Shown here piece by piece: positions 31,256-41,965 of a DNA stretch of 64,000 bases; position 1 is the stretch's first letter, and each line of letters starts with the position of its first letter. Both the position numbers and the translations under genes were made by a program. The notes below the pieces were generated by a model. That model was not told the origin of the DNA and made no database searches. It was given only the letters and a program-made list of their open reading frames with translations. Source of the DNA: Thozetella sp. PMI_491 (taxonomy: Eukaryota > Ascomycota > Sordariomycetes > Chaetosphaeriales > Chaetosphaeriaceae); contig MU270021.1 of NCBI GenBank assembly GCA_021432635.1, positions 310,001 to 374,000 on the forward strand, given 5' to 3'.

Positions 31256-32106
31256 CTTTCTTGCATCGCCTCGCGTTGCCTTGGTCGCTCCTCCCTCGGT
31301 GGCTGCTGGAGCTGCTGAACTGGCTGGAAGGTGCCTACCAGTCAATCACGTCAGATAGAATTAGAGGAAGGCTCAGTGCAAATGTGAAAGAAGAACAGAA
31401 GACCCCCAAAAAATAGCATTCTCGTCGTTCCCACGCAATCTTTACACATGTTTCCGCCCACCTTTCGTGCTCTCGGTCTTGTCGAGTTTTGTGTCATCTT
31501 GTCTACGCTTCTAGGGATAGTCCCCTTCTCTTCGTTGCTATGTTGCGTTCCTCTCATTTGACCTCTTGCACGAACGTCCCCTGCTCCTGAGCAGGCCGGC
31601 CAATCCTCCTGCTCAGTGGACGCATCGTTGAAGACTCACTTCGGCCACGCGATTCCCGTCAACCGCCGACCAACTAGGCACTATCCCAGCCTTCGATACC
31701 CTTTCTCGATCCATTCGACCTACCTCTCCACCTCTACCCCCTCGGACTTCGAGGTAAAACACGCGGAGGAGTCATGGCTCTGGACGGAGTGGTGAGATCA
31801 AAGGTACGTAGATCATTTCTGAAATTTCTCGACCAAACAATGACCTAGCCGTCCTTGGGCCCAGAAGTATACCCATCCCAGTCTTGGTCAACACCTCCAA
31901 ATATCCTCGGGTTTCTCGCTGGCTCATCGCGATAATTTACCCATCGAATCGATCGACTGTGCCTCAGTACGGCTGACTCACAGCCTTCGTTCATGCTTTA
32001 TATCCCATCTCACCCGATCCCACAAGCCGCTTGCCAGCACTTCGCCCAGGGCAATAAGCTCACTCATCTCTGAGCTCAGTACAAGCGGAAACTAAGACCG
32101 GTCAAT

Positions 32107-32396
32107 CGTCCACTACCAATCGTCCACCCACCACAGTCGTCCACCCACCACAGTCGTCCATCCATCCACAGTCGTCTGTCCATCAAAGTCGTCCGTCCAC
32201 AGTCGTCCATCCACAGTCGTCCATCACAGTCATCCATCACAGTCGTCCATCCACAGTCGTCCATCACAGTCGTCCGTCCACAGTCGTCCGTCTACAGTCG
32301 TCCATCACAGTCGTCCGTCCACAGTCGTCCGTCCACAGTCGTCCATCTATCCACAGCCGTCTACCACAGTCATCTACAGTCGTCTCCGGTCGTCCA
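32107..32396. repeat. Minisatellite, CAGTCGTCCATC-type units
   Basis: About 290 bp of imperfect tandem units of roughly 12-16 bp, variants of CAGTCGTCCATCCA. Units differ by small indels (CCATCACAG, CCGTCCACAG), as in slippage-prone arrays. No open frame runs convincingly through it. Confidence 0.85.
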
Positions 32397-32638
32397 ACTT
32401 CGGTGTGTCCACCCCCCCACCCCCTTACTAGTGTGCGTGTGTGTGTCAGTGTCCGTGCCCGAGCTGTGTGCGCTCTTCATCGGCTTTTTGCCAATATATC
32501 TTCCTTTCCAAGCTTCATGCTTTGGTCTTCGTTTCTTCCTCTTCGAGTTGCCTTCATCCATCGGCCACCGTTCATTCCCCTGAATGCGAACACACCTGCA
32601 ACTAGAGGCCCCTGCGGAAGTCAATTCTTCTTCCGGCT

Positions 32639-33156
32639 TCAAGCATATTGGCTCAAGGTAAGTCCACTGGTATCGCTGTGGTCTACAAAATTAGCCAGTA
32701 ACTCACCATAAGAGCTAGAGTCCATTCTAACCTTTACAATGGCAGTTTCTTTGATTGGAACGGAACCCGACCACCTTCTCAACCACAAGAGCGTACAAAA
32801 ATGATCGCGAGTCATAGTGACACCTTCCCCCAATTTGATGTCTCGAACCTCGGCGATGAAATCATGCTGCGGCCAAGGCCCCGAGCCACGGATCAGATCT
32901 TGGGGACGAGGACACACGATGGTGGGCAGGCAAACAAATGAAGACGTGAATGCGCGTGCACATGGAGATTACATTTAGCTATTCGGCCCTCTGATTTCCC
33001 TATGTGGCAGGGAGAAAGATGGCGAAGCGCCTGAAGATAGCTGAACGCGGCATCAAAGTCCTTTGACATACCCAAATTGACGTGTTCTTGTCTGAGACTT
33101 CGATCCTGTGCTAGAATGTGAAACACGCTCATTCCCACCGCTCTGGTGAAGTCCAC
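32639..33156 (-). CDS. Possible spliced small gene, low confidence
   Basis: Two protein-like minus-strand frames abut: 33156-32893 (MSVFHILAQDRSLRQEHVNL, FDAAFSYLQALRHL) and 32917-32639 (FIAEVRDIKLGEGVTM, FCTLLWLRRWSG). GTAATC near 32975 and CCCAAG near 32900 could be splice sites joining them. No domain recognised; it may equally be a decayed gene. Confidence 0.25.
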
Positions 33157-33412
33157 TTGCTCATGTCTACAAGAGAGAGGATTAACCTATTCAAGCAAGA
33201 TTTTGCATTGTGGGGATGAGGAAAATGACTTGCTGAAGCCTACAAGTCCTGGCCTGTGCTTATAGAGATATTGTTTCATCACTTCAACATCACAGCGTGT
33301 ATTAATGCATCAAGGCAAGGCACATCACACATACCATCACTACCAAGAATAGGGTCTTTCATACCACCAACAAGAATGGCGGCCCACAGCCATCAGATTA
33401 GGATAAAAATAG

Positions 33413-33793
33413 CTACCAAAAAGCGAAGCGTCCCCACACCCGCCTCTCGGATTCCAAGAGGTTGTCCAACTGCGGAGCCCCCCGCCCCTCTCCCAACGCC
33501 GCCGGCGATGGCACCGCCACCGCCTCCTGCTTGGAGGCCACCCGCAAACGGGGGACCGCCGCCAGGGCCGTGGTGCCGCCCACCGCCGCCTCCTCGTCGG
33601 TGGCCTGGGCGGCCTTGGCGACCCGGCGGCGGTCGCGCACCGCCCAGAAAAACGTCACCATCGCAGTGACGGCGGCGACGCTGCCCAACGCGCCGCCCAC
33701 GATCCCGACCCACTTGTAGGCCAGGTCGGCCGCGTCTGGGGCGGCCGCTCCCAACGCCACCGTCGTCGTCGTCATCGTCGTCGTCGTCATCAT
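33413..33793 (-). CDS. Small single-pass membrane protein with Thr repeat, low confidence
   Basis: From the ATG at 33793 the frame gives 126 aa. The N-terminus is a Met/Thr run encoded by an ACG trinucleotide repeat, followed by one hydrophobic helix at about residues 27-48 (WVGIVGGALGSVAAVTAMVTFF) and a basic stop-transfer RDRRR. The remaining tail is charged and Ala-rich. The plus strand of the same DNA also has open proline-rich frames, so coding status is not certain. If real it would be a type III single-pass protein with a short extracytosolic Thr-rich end. Confidence 0.4.
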   Translation of the reverse strand: MMTTTTMTTTTVALGAAAPDAADLAYKWVGIVGGALGSVAAVTAMVTFFWAVRDRRRVAKAAQATDEEAAVGGTTALAAVPRLRVASKQEAVAVPSPAALGEGRGAPQLDNLLESERRVWGRFAFW

Positions 33794-33842
33794 CGTCGTC
33801 GTCGTCTTCCTCGTCTTCGTCGTCGTCGTCTTCTTCTTCTGA
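33758..33842. repeat. CGT/CTT trinucleotide microsatellite
   Basis: About 85 bp of CGT, CAT and CTT triplets. It overlaps the Thr-rich start of the small minus-strand frame. A (GT)n-type tract follows at about 33851-33884. Confidence 0.85.
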
Positions 33843-34944
33843 AAGAAGGTCAGTGTGCGTGTGTGTGTGTTAGTGTGTGTGCGCGCGCTCACTCGAATCT
33901 CGGAGAAGAGGGAGAGCCGATGGTATTAGCAAGTGGTCGAAGATTCATTGGGAGCTATGCTCCTTCCCAAGCAAGAACCATCAACATGTCATCTCGCGGA
34001 AAGAGAGACACCAAAGCGTCGTTGGGAGGAAGGACCACCCACCATGGCACCTTCGACACGAGGAAATACAGTAGACATCCGGGATGGACGGCCCTAACAT
34101 GCATCGTCTTTCAGAAAAGAATAAAGCACTATTTCACAAGGTCTTGTCTAGACAGTGCCGAGATCTCGTAGGCCATGGCTTCTCTTTTGCCTCTCGTGCG
34201 ATGTAAGAGAGCGGCCTTGAAGAGCCTCGACTGCGATGGAGAGCATTCTTTGAGACTGTCATTTTACCTACCGCCTCTAGGAAAGGTTCGGTCTTGCTCC
34301 GGAAGCTAAACATGAAAACGAAAGTCCTGTGAGAAAGCAACCGCTGCCGGACCGTGCCAACTTCCACTGCGGCGGGCTACCCTCCGGCTTTGTCTCCCCC
34401 TTTTTGCTTGGTAGGTAAGGTAGGTAGCTCCGAGCCCAGACGTACTGCTACCACTAGCTGGCCGTACTTTCCTACGCCCCGGAAGAGCCTGTCTCGCGAC
34501 GGCTGCTCTCTCCACCGAGGATGGTCGCTCCCAGCACCTGAAACTGAACCTGGTGCAACAGATGATCTGGGCTCATTTCGTGAATTCGCTCCGCAATTGA
34601 CAGTGAAAACGTCGCCCTCCAACCATCACGATGCATACTTGACCGACACTAAATGCGCAAGTACAAAACCGGCTCTCTACCCCAACACAGAAAACACATA
34701 AATGTGCCTGCAGCTATGCGCATGGAGACGAAATCGTTCGCGTGTGCTTTGACAATATCTCTTCAAGCTCTTGGATGTATCCCTATGTGAGATCTCCAGT
34801 ATTTGACCATCTCGGTCGATGATGCTAGGTCGTCCGGAACCCGCGGTGCTGTATGGTTGGCTGTGGTGCCGGTTTCTCCGGCGCTGCTCGTGGGCGAGGC
34901 CGGGATCAGAGCAACCTCTTGGTCTGCAGAGGCTCGTCGGCGTA

Positions 34945-35085
34945 GCCAAAGAAGATGGCCAAGCCGGTACGCCTCCGTGCACTCATCCCATCAATCTTTT
35001 TGCTCTGCGATTCACGGACGCCTGAGATGCCTAGTATAGCATCCGCTGTGCCAGCCAAATGTGCTTGTTGCCTATGCTGTGTACA
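34945..35085 (-). repeat. Degenerate repeat pair, copy B
   Basis: Counterpart of 30020-30165 in the same orientation. On the minus strand the frame reads ESQSKKIDGMSARRRTGL, against STKIDGVCARRRTEP in copy A. Gaps of several bases separate the copies downstream of the best-matching part. Confidence 0.6.
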
Positions 35086-35966
35086 CTCTACTACACGCGG
35101 TTTCAGGAAGCCTGCCACAGCGACTATACGCCCGTAGTGATATCGCCCTTCCTCACAATCGTTTTGTATGACCCATTGCGGTCAACAATTCAATTGAGAG
35201 CCCCATTCCGTATGCCTTGGACATCGACAGTCGACACCCTCAGCTGAAAGGGCTTGGGCCTGTGTTAGGCAGACGCTCCGGAGCTCACTTGCCCTTTCGG
35301 GACCAGCAGACGACAGGCAGCCAAGTGCTGTTTGCCCCTGCAGAGGAGATGGGCAAGTGTTGGCGACTTTGGTCCGAGCGAACTGACACGGTAAGAGCAT
35401 ACAGGAGCGAAGGTCCCGAGTACAGAAGGCACCAACTGAGACGGTCTCTTCAATACAGTCTTCGGTAACTACCCCGCCACTTTCTTCTTCGTCAGGGAAT
35501 CCGCTAAATCCACACCCAAAAGACGGATCATTCCCTGGCGAACGCGCTCAATCTGACCTGCCATCGCAGACCGGTCTGACTTCAATGGCTTCATATGAGG
35601 GGCCCGCCGTTCGACACGCCCTCGTAGTGCGGAGGGAACCCTACATATTAGAGGCAGGGTCGAGTTTGAAGCACAAGGCAGTCAAGACGGATGCAATGCG
35701 GCATCATAAAGCATCAGACACACTGCCGATGCCGTCATAGGGTGCGGGGCAACGCGACAGAGGAGGGGTCACAGACAAAGCCCTACCTTAATTCCCGCGG
35801 CCGAGATCACCTGCTGCAACGCTCCTCAACAAGTGGATCGGGGTTGGTCTGGCAGACCCGCTCGGCCTGCCGCGAACGCCTTGGTAGAGATCAGCTTGAC
35901 ATGTCGCGAGGTTGTAGGTACGAGGTTTGCCTGGGTGAAGGCGCTAGTTGAATTATCGCTAGGCAA

Positions 35967-35986
35967 GGGGGGGGGGGGGGGGGGGG
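35967..35986. repeat. Homopolymer run of 20 G
   Basis: An uninterrupted G run, unusual in length; its true length may be affected by sequencing slippage. Confidence 0.85.
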
Positions 35987-37279
35987 AAACATTAATATCG
36001 ATATTTCAGTGGCCCACGATGCAAGGTTCTTTTACATCAGGCTAGCTGGGGACCGAGGTCCGCCCAGGCAGGTAACTGCCTATTTTTATCGAGGCATTTT
36101 CATATAATTTTATAGTTACTATACTTATAAAGACTTTGTAATGAAACGGGTAACGACACGCCACTATCAATGCGTTAATGCTACTTACACTCCTCAAGAC
36201 CTACTCCGTAAACTGGAACTAACTGCCCCCTAGTAAGAGTTGCCTAGAATATGATGGTATAAACGAAATCATTATCGAATCTGGTCTGCCGAGCTCCTTT
36301 CCCAGGATTATTGTCGCTAGCCGACAGGAATTCTTGTCTCAGAGAATTGTGCTTGACGCCAGAAAAAGCCCATTCAGTTATAGGCAATGTGCCTCGCAAA
36401 AAGACTTGTTCAGAAGTGCACTATTTGCGAGAGAAATATTGGCAAGCCAGAGGAGCGGAATTATGCATGCCCATCGCAGCAAGGGAATATCTGGGCAAGT
36501 GGTATATAGATCTATCTGGGATTGGGTGATAGGAGGCCACGCTCTTCTGAGAGGTGTAAGATATATTCCAAGCAATTCAACTTGTTCGGAACCCTCCAGG
36601 GAGCTTCATAGCACTTGCAAATAACACTCAATCGAGCCATCGTGTATAGGAACCTGAATGCGTCCAATTCAGATACAATAGCCTTGGGGTCGTCGGCGTT
36701 GAGCTGTGCCAAACGCCAACAGGGCGTGAATATCTAGCGGCTTGTCGATTTCAGGAAGTTATGTGGCTGAATGTGTAGGTACATTAGAATGCATCTCGCG
36801 TGCCGTTGCATGTAGGCTCGGGCAGGAAAGTTTCTCCCGCCACTTTTCATCATCTGAAACTGGTCGAGCAGCCACGCTGTGCCGAGAAGGTAGGTCGGTA
36901 TGATAGACAGGCAGGATCAATGCTGGTTCCAGGTTTAATACGGACGCCACGACTGAAGAGGTTAATATCATATCGTGGCCATTGGCGCAGAACATGCCCG
37001 CAAACGCCACCTCATGTGCCCCACGACTAGTCTGGCCAAGCACGGGTTTGAATGAAGAGCTGACTATGCGCACCTCTTCGTGGGCGTCGCCTCAGCCCCT
37101 CGGGCGCTTATCCAATATTAGAATTGCACAAGGCTGGCGAAATACAGGCATACCTGGTCGTGGATAAGTAGGGAACCCTTTTCTTCCATTGCTGCGGGAT
37201 TTAAAAATGTTTGGATGTTTTTTGGCTGTTTCTCAGAGCTCCCAAGAAATTGCCGGGCACTTAATTCACCACACCTAAC

Positions 37280-38530
37280 ATGGGCTTCAATATGCAAGCA
37301 CCAGGCTCGCCTCGCCAGTCTTTTTTCACTCTTGTTTTTTTCTTTTTGATTTGCTTGGAATTCCCGGTCAGCTCTCGAAACATTCCTGCTCCTCGTGGAG
37401 AATACCCCCGCCCCCCGGCTGCCACAGTTCCCATCACTACACCACACCAAGTTACTACCGCGCTCTCGCCGCCAGTCGCAGACTCTACTGAGGTGGCAGA
37501 GTTACGACGACGCCAAAATGCTACATCCGTCGCCTCGGTGGCTGGGTACTCCTACCTCGGGTGTTATACGGACAATGCGGCCCCTCGTATTCTAGCAGGG
37601 ACATCGTACGCCGGTTATTCTAGTAATAGACCTGAATATTGCCAGTCGTTCTGCTCCAAGAATGGTTGGCCCATGTTCGGTGTCGAGAACGCAGGCGAAT
37701 GTTATTGTGACTCTACGCTCGGGGAAGGTTCTACCTCTACCTACTATGGTACCTATTCCTCATGCACTACGCCTTGCCCAGCAGCCCTAGACGACGCGTG
37801 CGGTGCCGCCGGCTACATCAACATATACTCTGCGACGACGGCCTTCACTGAGCATGGCACCAGTGCATTCCAGCCGGCCTCCGTGTCTGGATTCTCTTAT
37901 CTAGGCTGCCTCCAAGATGGCCCAAACCGAATCCTCAATGCCTACTCCACCACCCTAACGAGCAACAATGCGCAGTCGTGTCAGTCGCTCTGCTCGACGT
38001 CGGGTTACACGCAGTATTTTGGGTTGGAATTTGGGCAGCAATGCTTCTGCGGTAACACTCTATCCACGCCCCCCAGTACCGTCCGCGAACTATCATGTAG
38101 CGACACGTGCCCGGGAGCTCAGAGCAACCCGTGCGGCGGGTCTTATTTCGTCAATGTATATCAAGCCATCCCAGGGGTAGCAAGCACGACGAGCTCCGTG
38201 GTAGCAAGCTCAACGTCGAGCCCCGCCTCCCAGAGTTCGCCCCCGAGCTCTAGTGAGGGCATAAGCAACACCCTGAGCTCCGGTAGCATTGCTGGTGCCG
38301 CTGTTGGGTCGGTAGTAGGGGCCGCACTTATCGTCTTTCTGGTCTGGTGGCTGAGGCGTCGCTCCGCTCGTGGCCATCCGGGGGCCCAAAGTTTTGGCTT
38401 TACCCAGGTCCCGCCCAAGGCTCCCGTGGAGATTCCTGCTTCGCCTGTGGCGCACCAGAGTATGCCGGTAGAGCTATATTCCGGCACGGATCAATACAAA
38501 CACCCTCAGAGCATGGGCGGAAACTGGTAA
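37280..38530 (+). CDS. Cell-surface protein with two WSC domains and one TM helix
   Basis: An intronless 416-aa protein. The N-terminus is a signal peptide (FFTLVFFFLICLEFPVSS). Two WSC carbohydrate-binding domains follow, at about residues 88-185 (YSYLGCYTDN ... INIYSA) and 205-297 (FSYLGCLQDG ... FVNVYQA), each with the spaced cysteines and the CQSxC, ECYC/QCFC and ACGAAG/PCGGS landmarks. A Ser/Thr-rich, probably O-mannosylated stalk spans about 300-335. A TM helix (IAGAAVGSVVGAALIVFLVWWL) near 337-358 ends in RRRSAR, then a cytosolic tail. This is the layout of fungal wall-stress sensors; two WSC domains and a short tail make it WSC-like rather than an assigned orthologue. Confidence 0.92.
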   Translation: MGFNMQAPGSPRQSFFTLVFFFLICLEFPVSSRNIPAPRGEYPRPPAATVPITTPHQVTTALSPPVADSTEVAELRRRQNATSVASVAGYSYLGCYTDNAAPRILAGTSYAGYSSNRPEYCQSFCSKNGWPMFGVENAGECYCDSTLGEGSTSTYYGTYSSCTTPCPAALDDACGAAGYINIYSATTAFTEHGTSAFQPASVSGFSYLGCLQDGPNRILNAYSTTLTSNNAQSCQSLCSTSGYTQYFGLEFGQQCFCGNTLSTPPSTVRELSCSDTCPGAQSNPCGGSYFVNVYQAIPGVASTTSSVVASSTSSPASQSSPPSSSEGISNTLSSGSIAGAAVGSVVGAALIVFLVWWLRRRSARGHPGAQSFGFTQVPPKAPVEIPASPVAHQSMPVELYSGTDQYKHPQSMGGNW

Positions 38531-38855
38531 TGATAAGCACAGAGCTACGTCGACAGCGAGGAAACAGACGATGGAAAGATGCAATAAAATTTTGCTCAAG
38601 GTTTGAGCTCTAAATAGAAAGCTTGTAAGTGAATCTATATCTGTCTCCTCAGAGTGTGGAAAAGAAGTTATATAAGGCTCCTTGTCTCTTGAATTTCATG
38701 ACGTATTCGGGTACTGCTTTTCGAGGTCATACCTAATCACTTCAAAATCACAGTATTTCATCAATACATTCAAAAGCATAAGTAGGTAGTCACTGGAAAT
38801 TGGAGTATGAGGCTACGCTAAACTTAGGGTAACTATAGGTTAACGAAGGACTAAG

Positions 38856-39059
38856 ATGTACCTTCTAAGAACTTGCCCGATTTTGGGCTTTGTCGCCCTC
38901 GCCTCATCCTCTACTATCATCCCTAGGGAAGAAAGTTTAAACGTCACGGCAGATCTAGTACATGCAAGTGCCGTCATGTACGACTACAAATTTATAGACA
39001 CAACATGCCAGATCACTCAAAAATACTACGCATTTCCGGGTGGCCATTGTTATTGCTAG
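38856..39059 (+). CDS. Small secreted protein candidate, possibly truncated
   Basis: A 67-codon frame with a clear signal-peptide-like start (MYLLRTCPILGFVALASSST) and a short mature part ending FPGGHCYC with three cysteines counted after the signal. A second cysteine-containing stretch follows at about 39065-39157 in another frame, so this may be the front of a longer gene broken by a frameshift, or an unrecognised splice. No family is assigned. Confidence 0.4.
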   Translation: MYLLRTCPILGFVALASSSTIIPREESLNVTADLVHASAVMYDYKFIDTTCQITQKYYAFPGGHCYC

Positions 39060-41965
39060 AGCAGTGGCACTACGAGGTGCCCAGAACAGAAATTGCAATG
39101 GCAACGATAAGAGATGCTTGCATGCGTTTTGGACATGTATTTCTGCGCCAAATTGATGACTTTGGACTTGCAACTGTTAGGCGCCTATGGGTTAAGACAT
39201 GATAGGGTTAAAGACTGGCACAGACGGGCGAGAACCCCGTATGCCGCCGAACCTAGCTCTATCACGCCGCTACCCAAGGTAGTATGGCGAGATTGTCCAA
39301 TCATCCTGCCGGGCTGTCGCGGGGGGCAAGGGACAGCACGCCAGAAAGAGTGCAATGGCTAAACGATGTTGGTGCTGAACGACGTTGGTGTTGGTGTCTG
39401 CGTGGTTTCCGGGCGTGTTGGTGCTGGCCTAAGCCGACCGCACCTGCTCGCGACCATACGTTGGCTGTCAGCGTGTCAAAGTAATTTAAATATTCCGATG
39501 CTTCGGGTTCCCCCCTGTGGAAAATCCAACCGGAGCTAGGCGCCTCTCCTTTCTCTCTTCCAGATGTCCCAAGCCCGACCCCTGCGCTGCACAGGTACTA
39601 CTACCTCGGACCATGGGCTCGGAGCACCACCACCCAGTCCCAGGTAGGTGAGTGATGGGGCAAGCGAGCGCCACAGTACGGCAGGACTGCTGGGCCAGAC
39701 TTGATGTTGGCTAGTTCTCTCATGGGCAACACCTCAGGTTCAGCATGTTGGCCCGGGGCTCGGGCGGGCTTCAGCGTTGGGATGGAGCGCCTCGGACGTT
39801 GGTTGCTAGCGCAGCTTCCGACTCCGTCCATACGCGCCTTCGCAATTAGGACGACCGTAGGTGGGATACTGATATCCTACCGCGTTACGTTAGCGTGGCT
39901 GAAGTCCCATCTGCTTGTGAAATGCCTAGCTACGCGCCCACCTCTGGCCCTGCTCTAGCATAACAATAACAACCACCAACAAACCTTGCCAGACCATTTA
40001 CAGCTGTTAGCTGTTAGGCCGAGACCAGGAATTCTCTTCAGCATATTGGCTGGGAAGAATGACATCCTAGTGTGATGATAATCGAGGAACGTAGAGATAG
40101 CTTATTTTTGGCGCTACGCCATTCATATCTGGTAGGCTCTTCAAGCCGGGGCGAGCTGGCTGATGGTATGGGCCGCCGAGATTGCTACTTTAGCCCCATC
40201 AACGGCGAGACGCTTGCCAATCCGCCAAGTCCCATGGTCGCATCCTTTTAAGCTTCCCTGCTGGCTTAGAGACGAATGGTCAAGGATGGCTCCAGCAGAC
40301 ACCCGTACCGCCCACGCCAGGCGCTTGGGTCGAGATAATTAGCCGTGACTGCGGCAAAACGTATAGGTGCTCGGTGGTTAGGAGGAGCCTAGTCAAGGCC
40401 GTCGAACTACTGCTAGAAGGAACGGTACCAACTGCTCGCACCAGTTGTGAGCATGCCTTACGTCATACAGATAGATCTTTAGATCTGCCGTCTTAGCTGG
40501 ATTCTTAGCAAGGCCTCTTCCGGGCGTCGCGGTGTTGTACCCGCTCGCTGTCTCCATGGGCGTCTGCAAGGCAGCTTAATAGCTGTATATACTGTTGATA
40601 CATCGGGTTTTTCCATTAATTCGGCTAGGCGCGATGTAGACCTTGTTCTTCCGACTGACCTTCTCGGCCTGGGGAGAGTAGGCTGGGAGGGTTTGTTTCA
40701 CATCTGCCCTACCAACGGACTGCATTGGGCGGCTACAGTAACCAAGTTCTAAGCATAGCGTCTAATTATAGTAAGATAACCTAGCGACACAGGGAGTAAA
40801 GATATATATACAGCCTCTCCCCTCTTAAGGAGCTACTTCATAAGGATATACCTACATCTACTAAGCAATACCCATCCTCTTAACCTTATATTTCGCTTCA
40901 ATACCCTGGAGTCCCAAACACTTAACGTTCCTCCTTTCGACATCACTAGTCCCAATACTAGACACGTCACTTAATTCTCCGAACCTGTATCTCGGCCAAG
41001 CCTCCTTCAAAGCCTAGCTACTTAATACCGTTCCGGTAAGTATATCTTAAAAAAATTAAATATAAGATGCTAAAGATTCTATAGTATTTTCTAGCTCAGG
41101 AATATGTCCTCCGACATGACGTGTGGCCGTTGTGGCAAATTATAGTCGGGATCGGGCGGAGTTTTTCGCCCTAGGGACGGTGGGGGTGTATTCTGTACCG
41201 CGTCCATAACCTCACGCAACAGATGCGGGGGGACCGGGGTGGATACTAGCTAGAGTCGCTTCTTTCCAACGGGCCGTATTAGACCACGCGGTACATGTAA
41301 CGTGACTGGTTCCCTGTACTTAGGAGGTTGTGGTACCTGTGGTGGGACGAGGAGGGTTTGGGGCTCAGCTGCAGGCCCAGTTTATTACTGCGATCATTCT
41401 AGTGCTTAATACGGGAATATTAGGAGGAGATATGTAATTATATACTTAACCTTGCGACCTCTGGTAATATTAGCGGCCCCCAGCTTAGTGCTACCCTTCA
41501 GGAGCTCCGGCTGAACTTCTCGGCTGCTTATAGCACCAGCGCTGAAGGTGTTTCCTCTCCCTTCGGCCCTTAACACTCGGAGGCTGTTAATATTATTTTA
41601 ACAGTTCGTTATAGGCTTGGTGGGGATACTTTGCTATCTTATCGTGGCTCGGTGACCCTGTAATAGCTGTATTAGTAATTAGTCGTTTAGGTAGTATATT
41701 GTAGTTAGCTGGTTTGCTCTTATTATATCGGCTTGCAATGTTTACTTTCTAGTTGGCTTTTGGTTGCCATTCGGCTTATCATAGCCTCGACTAGCTTACG
41801 ATGATTACACAGGCTTACAGTGGCATAAACTGGCTTATGCTGGGTTTAATACTTTAAGCAAGGGTTTAGGGTCATGCATTTCTTCAGTCACTGGTACATG
41901 CCTAACTCTCACTGTTATATCCCACTAAATATATACTGTTCGAGCGCTATTATAGCACAGCACAT
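39060..41965. other. Gene-free 2.9-kb stretch, probably decayed repeats
   Basis: No confident gene on either strand. Short in-frame pieces are broken by many stops, and about 40.6-41.9 kb is rich in TA-containing words. This is what old, mutated transposon DNA looks like, but no element could be named. Confidence 0.45.

Larger units (their letters stand above)
31256..33412. other. Gene-poor stretch with minisatellite
   Basis: About 2.2 kb without a confident gene. It holds the CAGTCGTCCATC-type minisatellite, a GT-rich microsatellite at about 32433-32459, and a weak spliced candidate at 32639-33156. Confidence 0.45.
33794..37279. other. Gene-poor 3.5-kb stretch
   Basis: No confident gene. 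It contains repeat copy B (34945-35085) and a 20-nt G run. Minus-strand pieces at 36378-36712 (SELDAFRFLYTMARLSVICK) look protein-like but lack an ATG start and are short. Confidence 0.45.

Noticed and set aside
33256..33669. Proline-rich plus-strand frame
   Set aside because: Its Pro/Arg richness is explained as the opposite strand of a GC-rich Ala/Gly-coding minus-strand frame; no features of its own.
36378..36712. Minus-strand protein-like pieces
   Set aside because: Short, no usable ATG, and no joinable exons; at best a relic.
39960..41960. Named transposon
   Set aside because: No transposase or reverse-transcriptase motifs or terminal repeats could be read; only general decay is visible.
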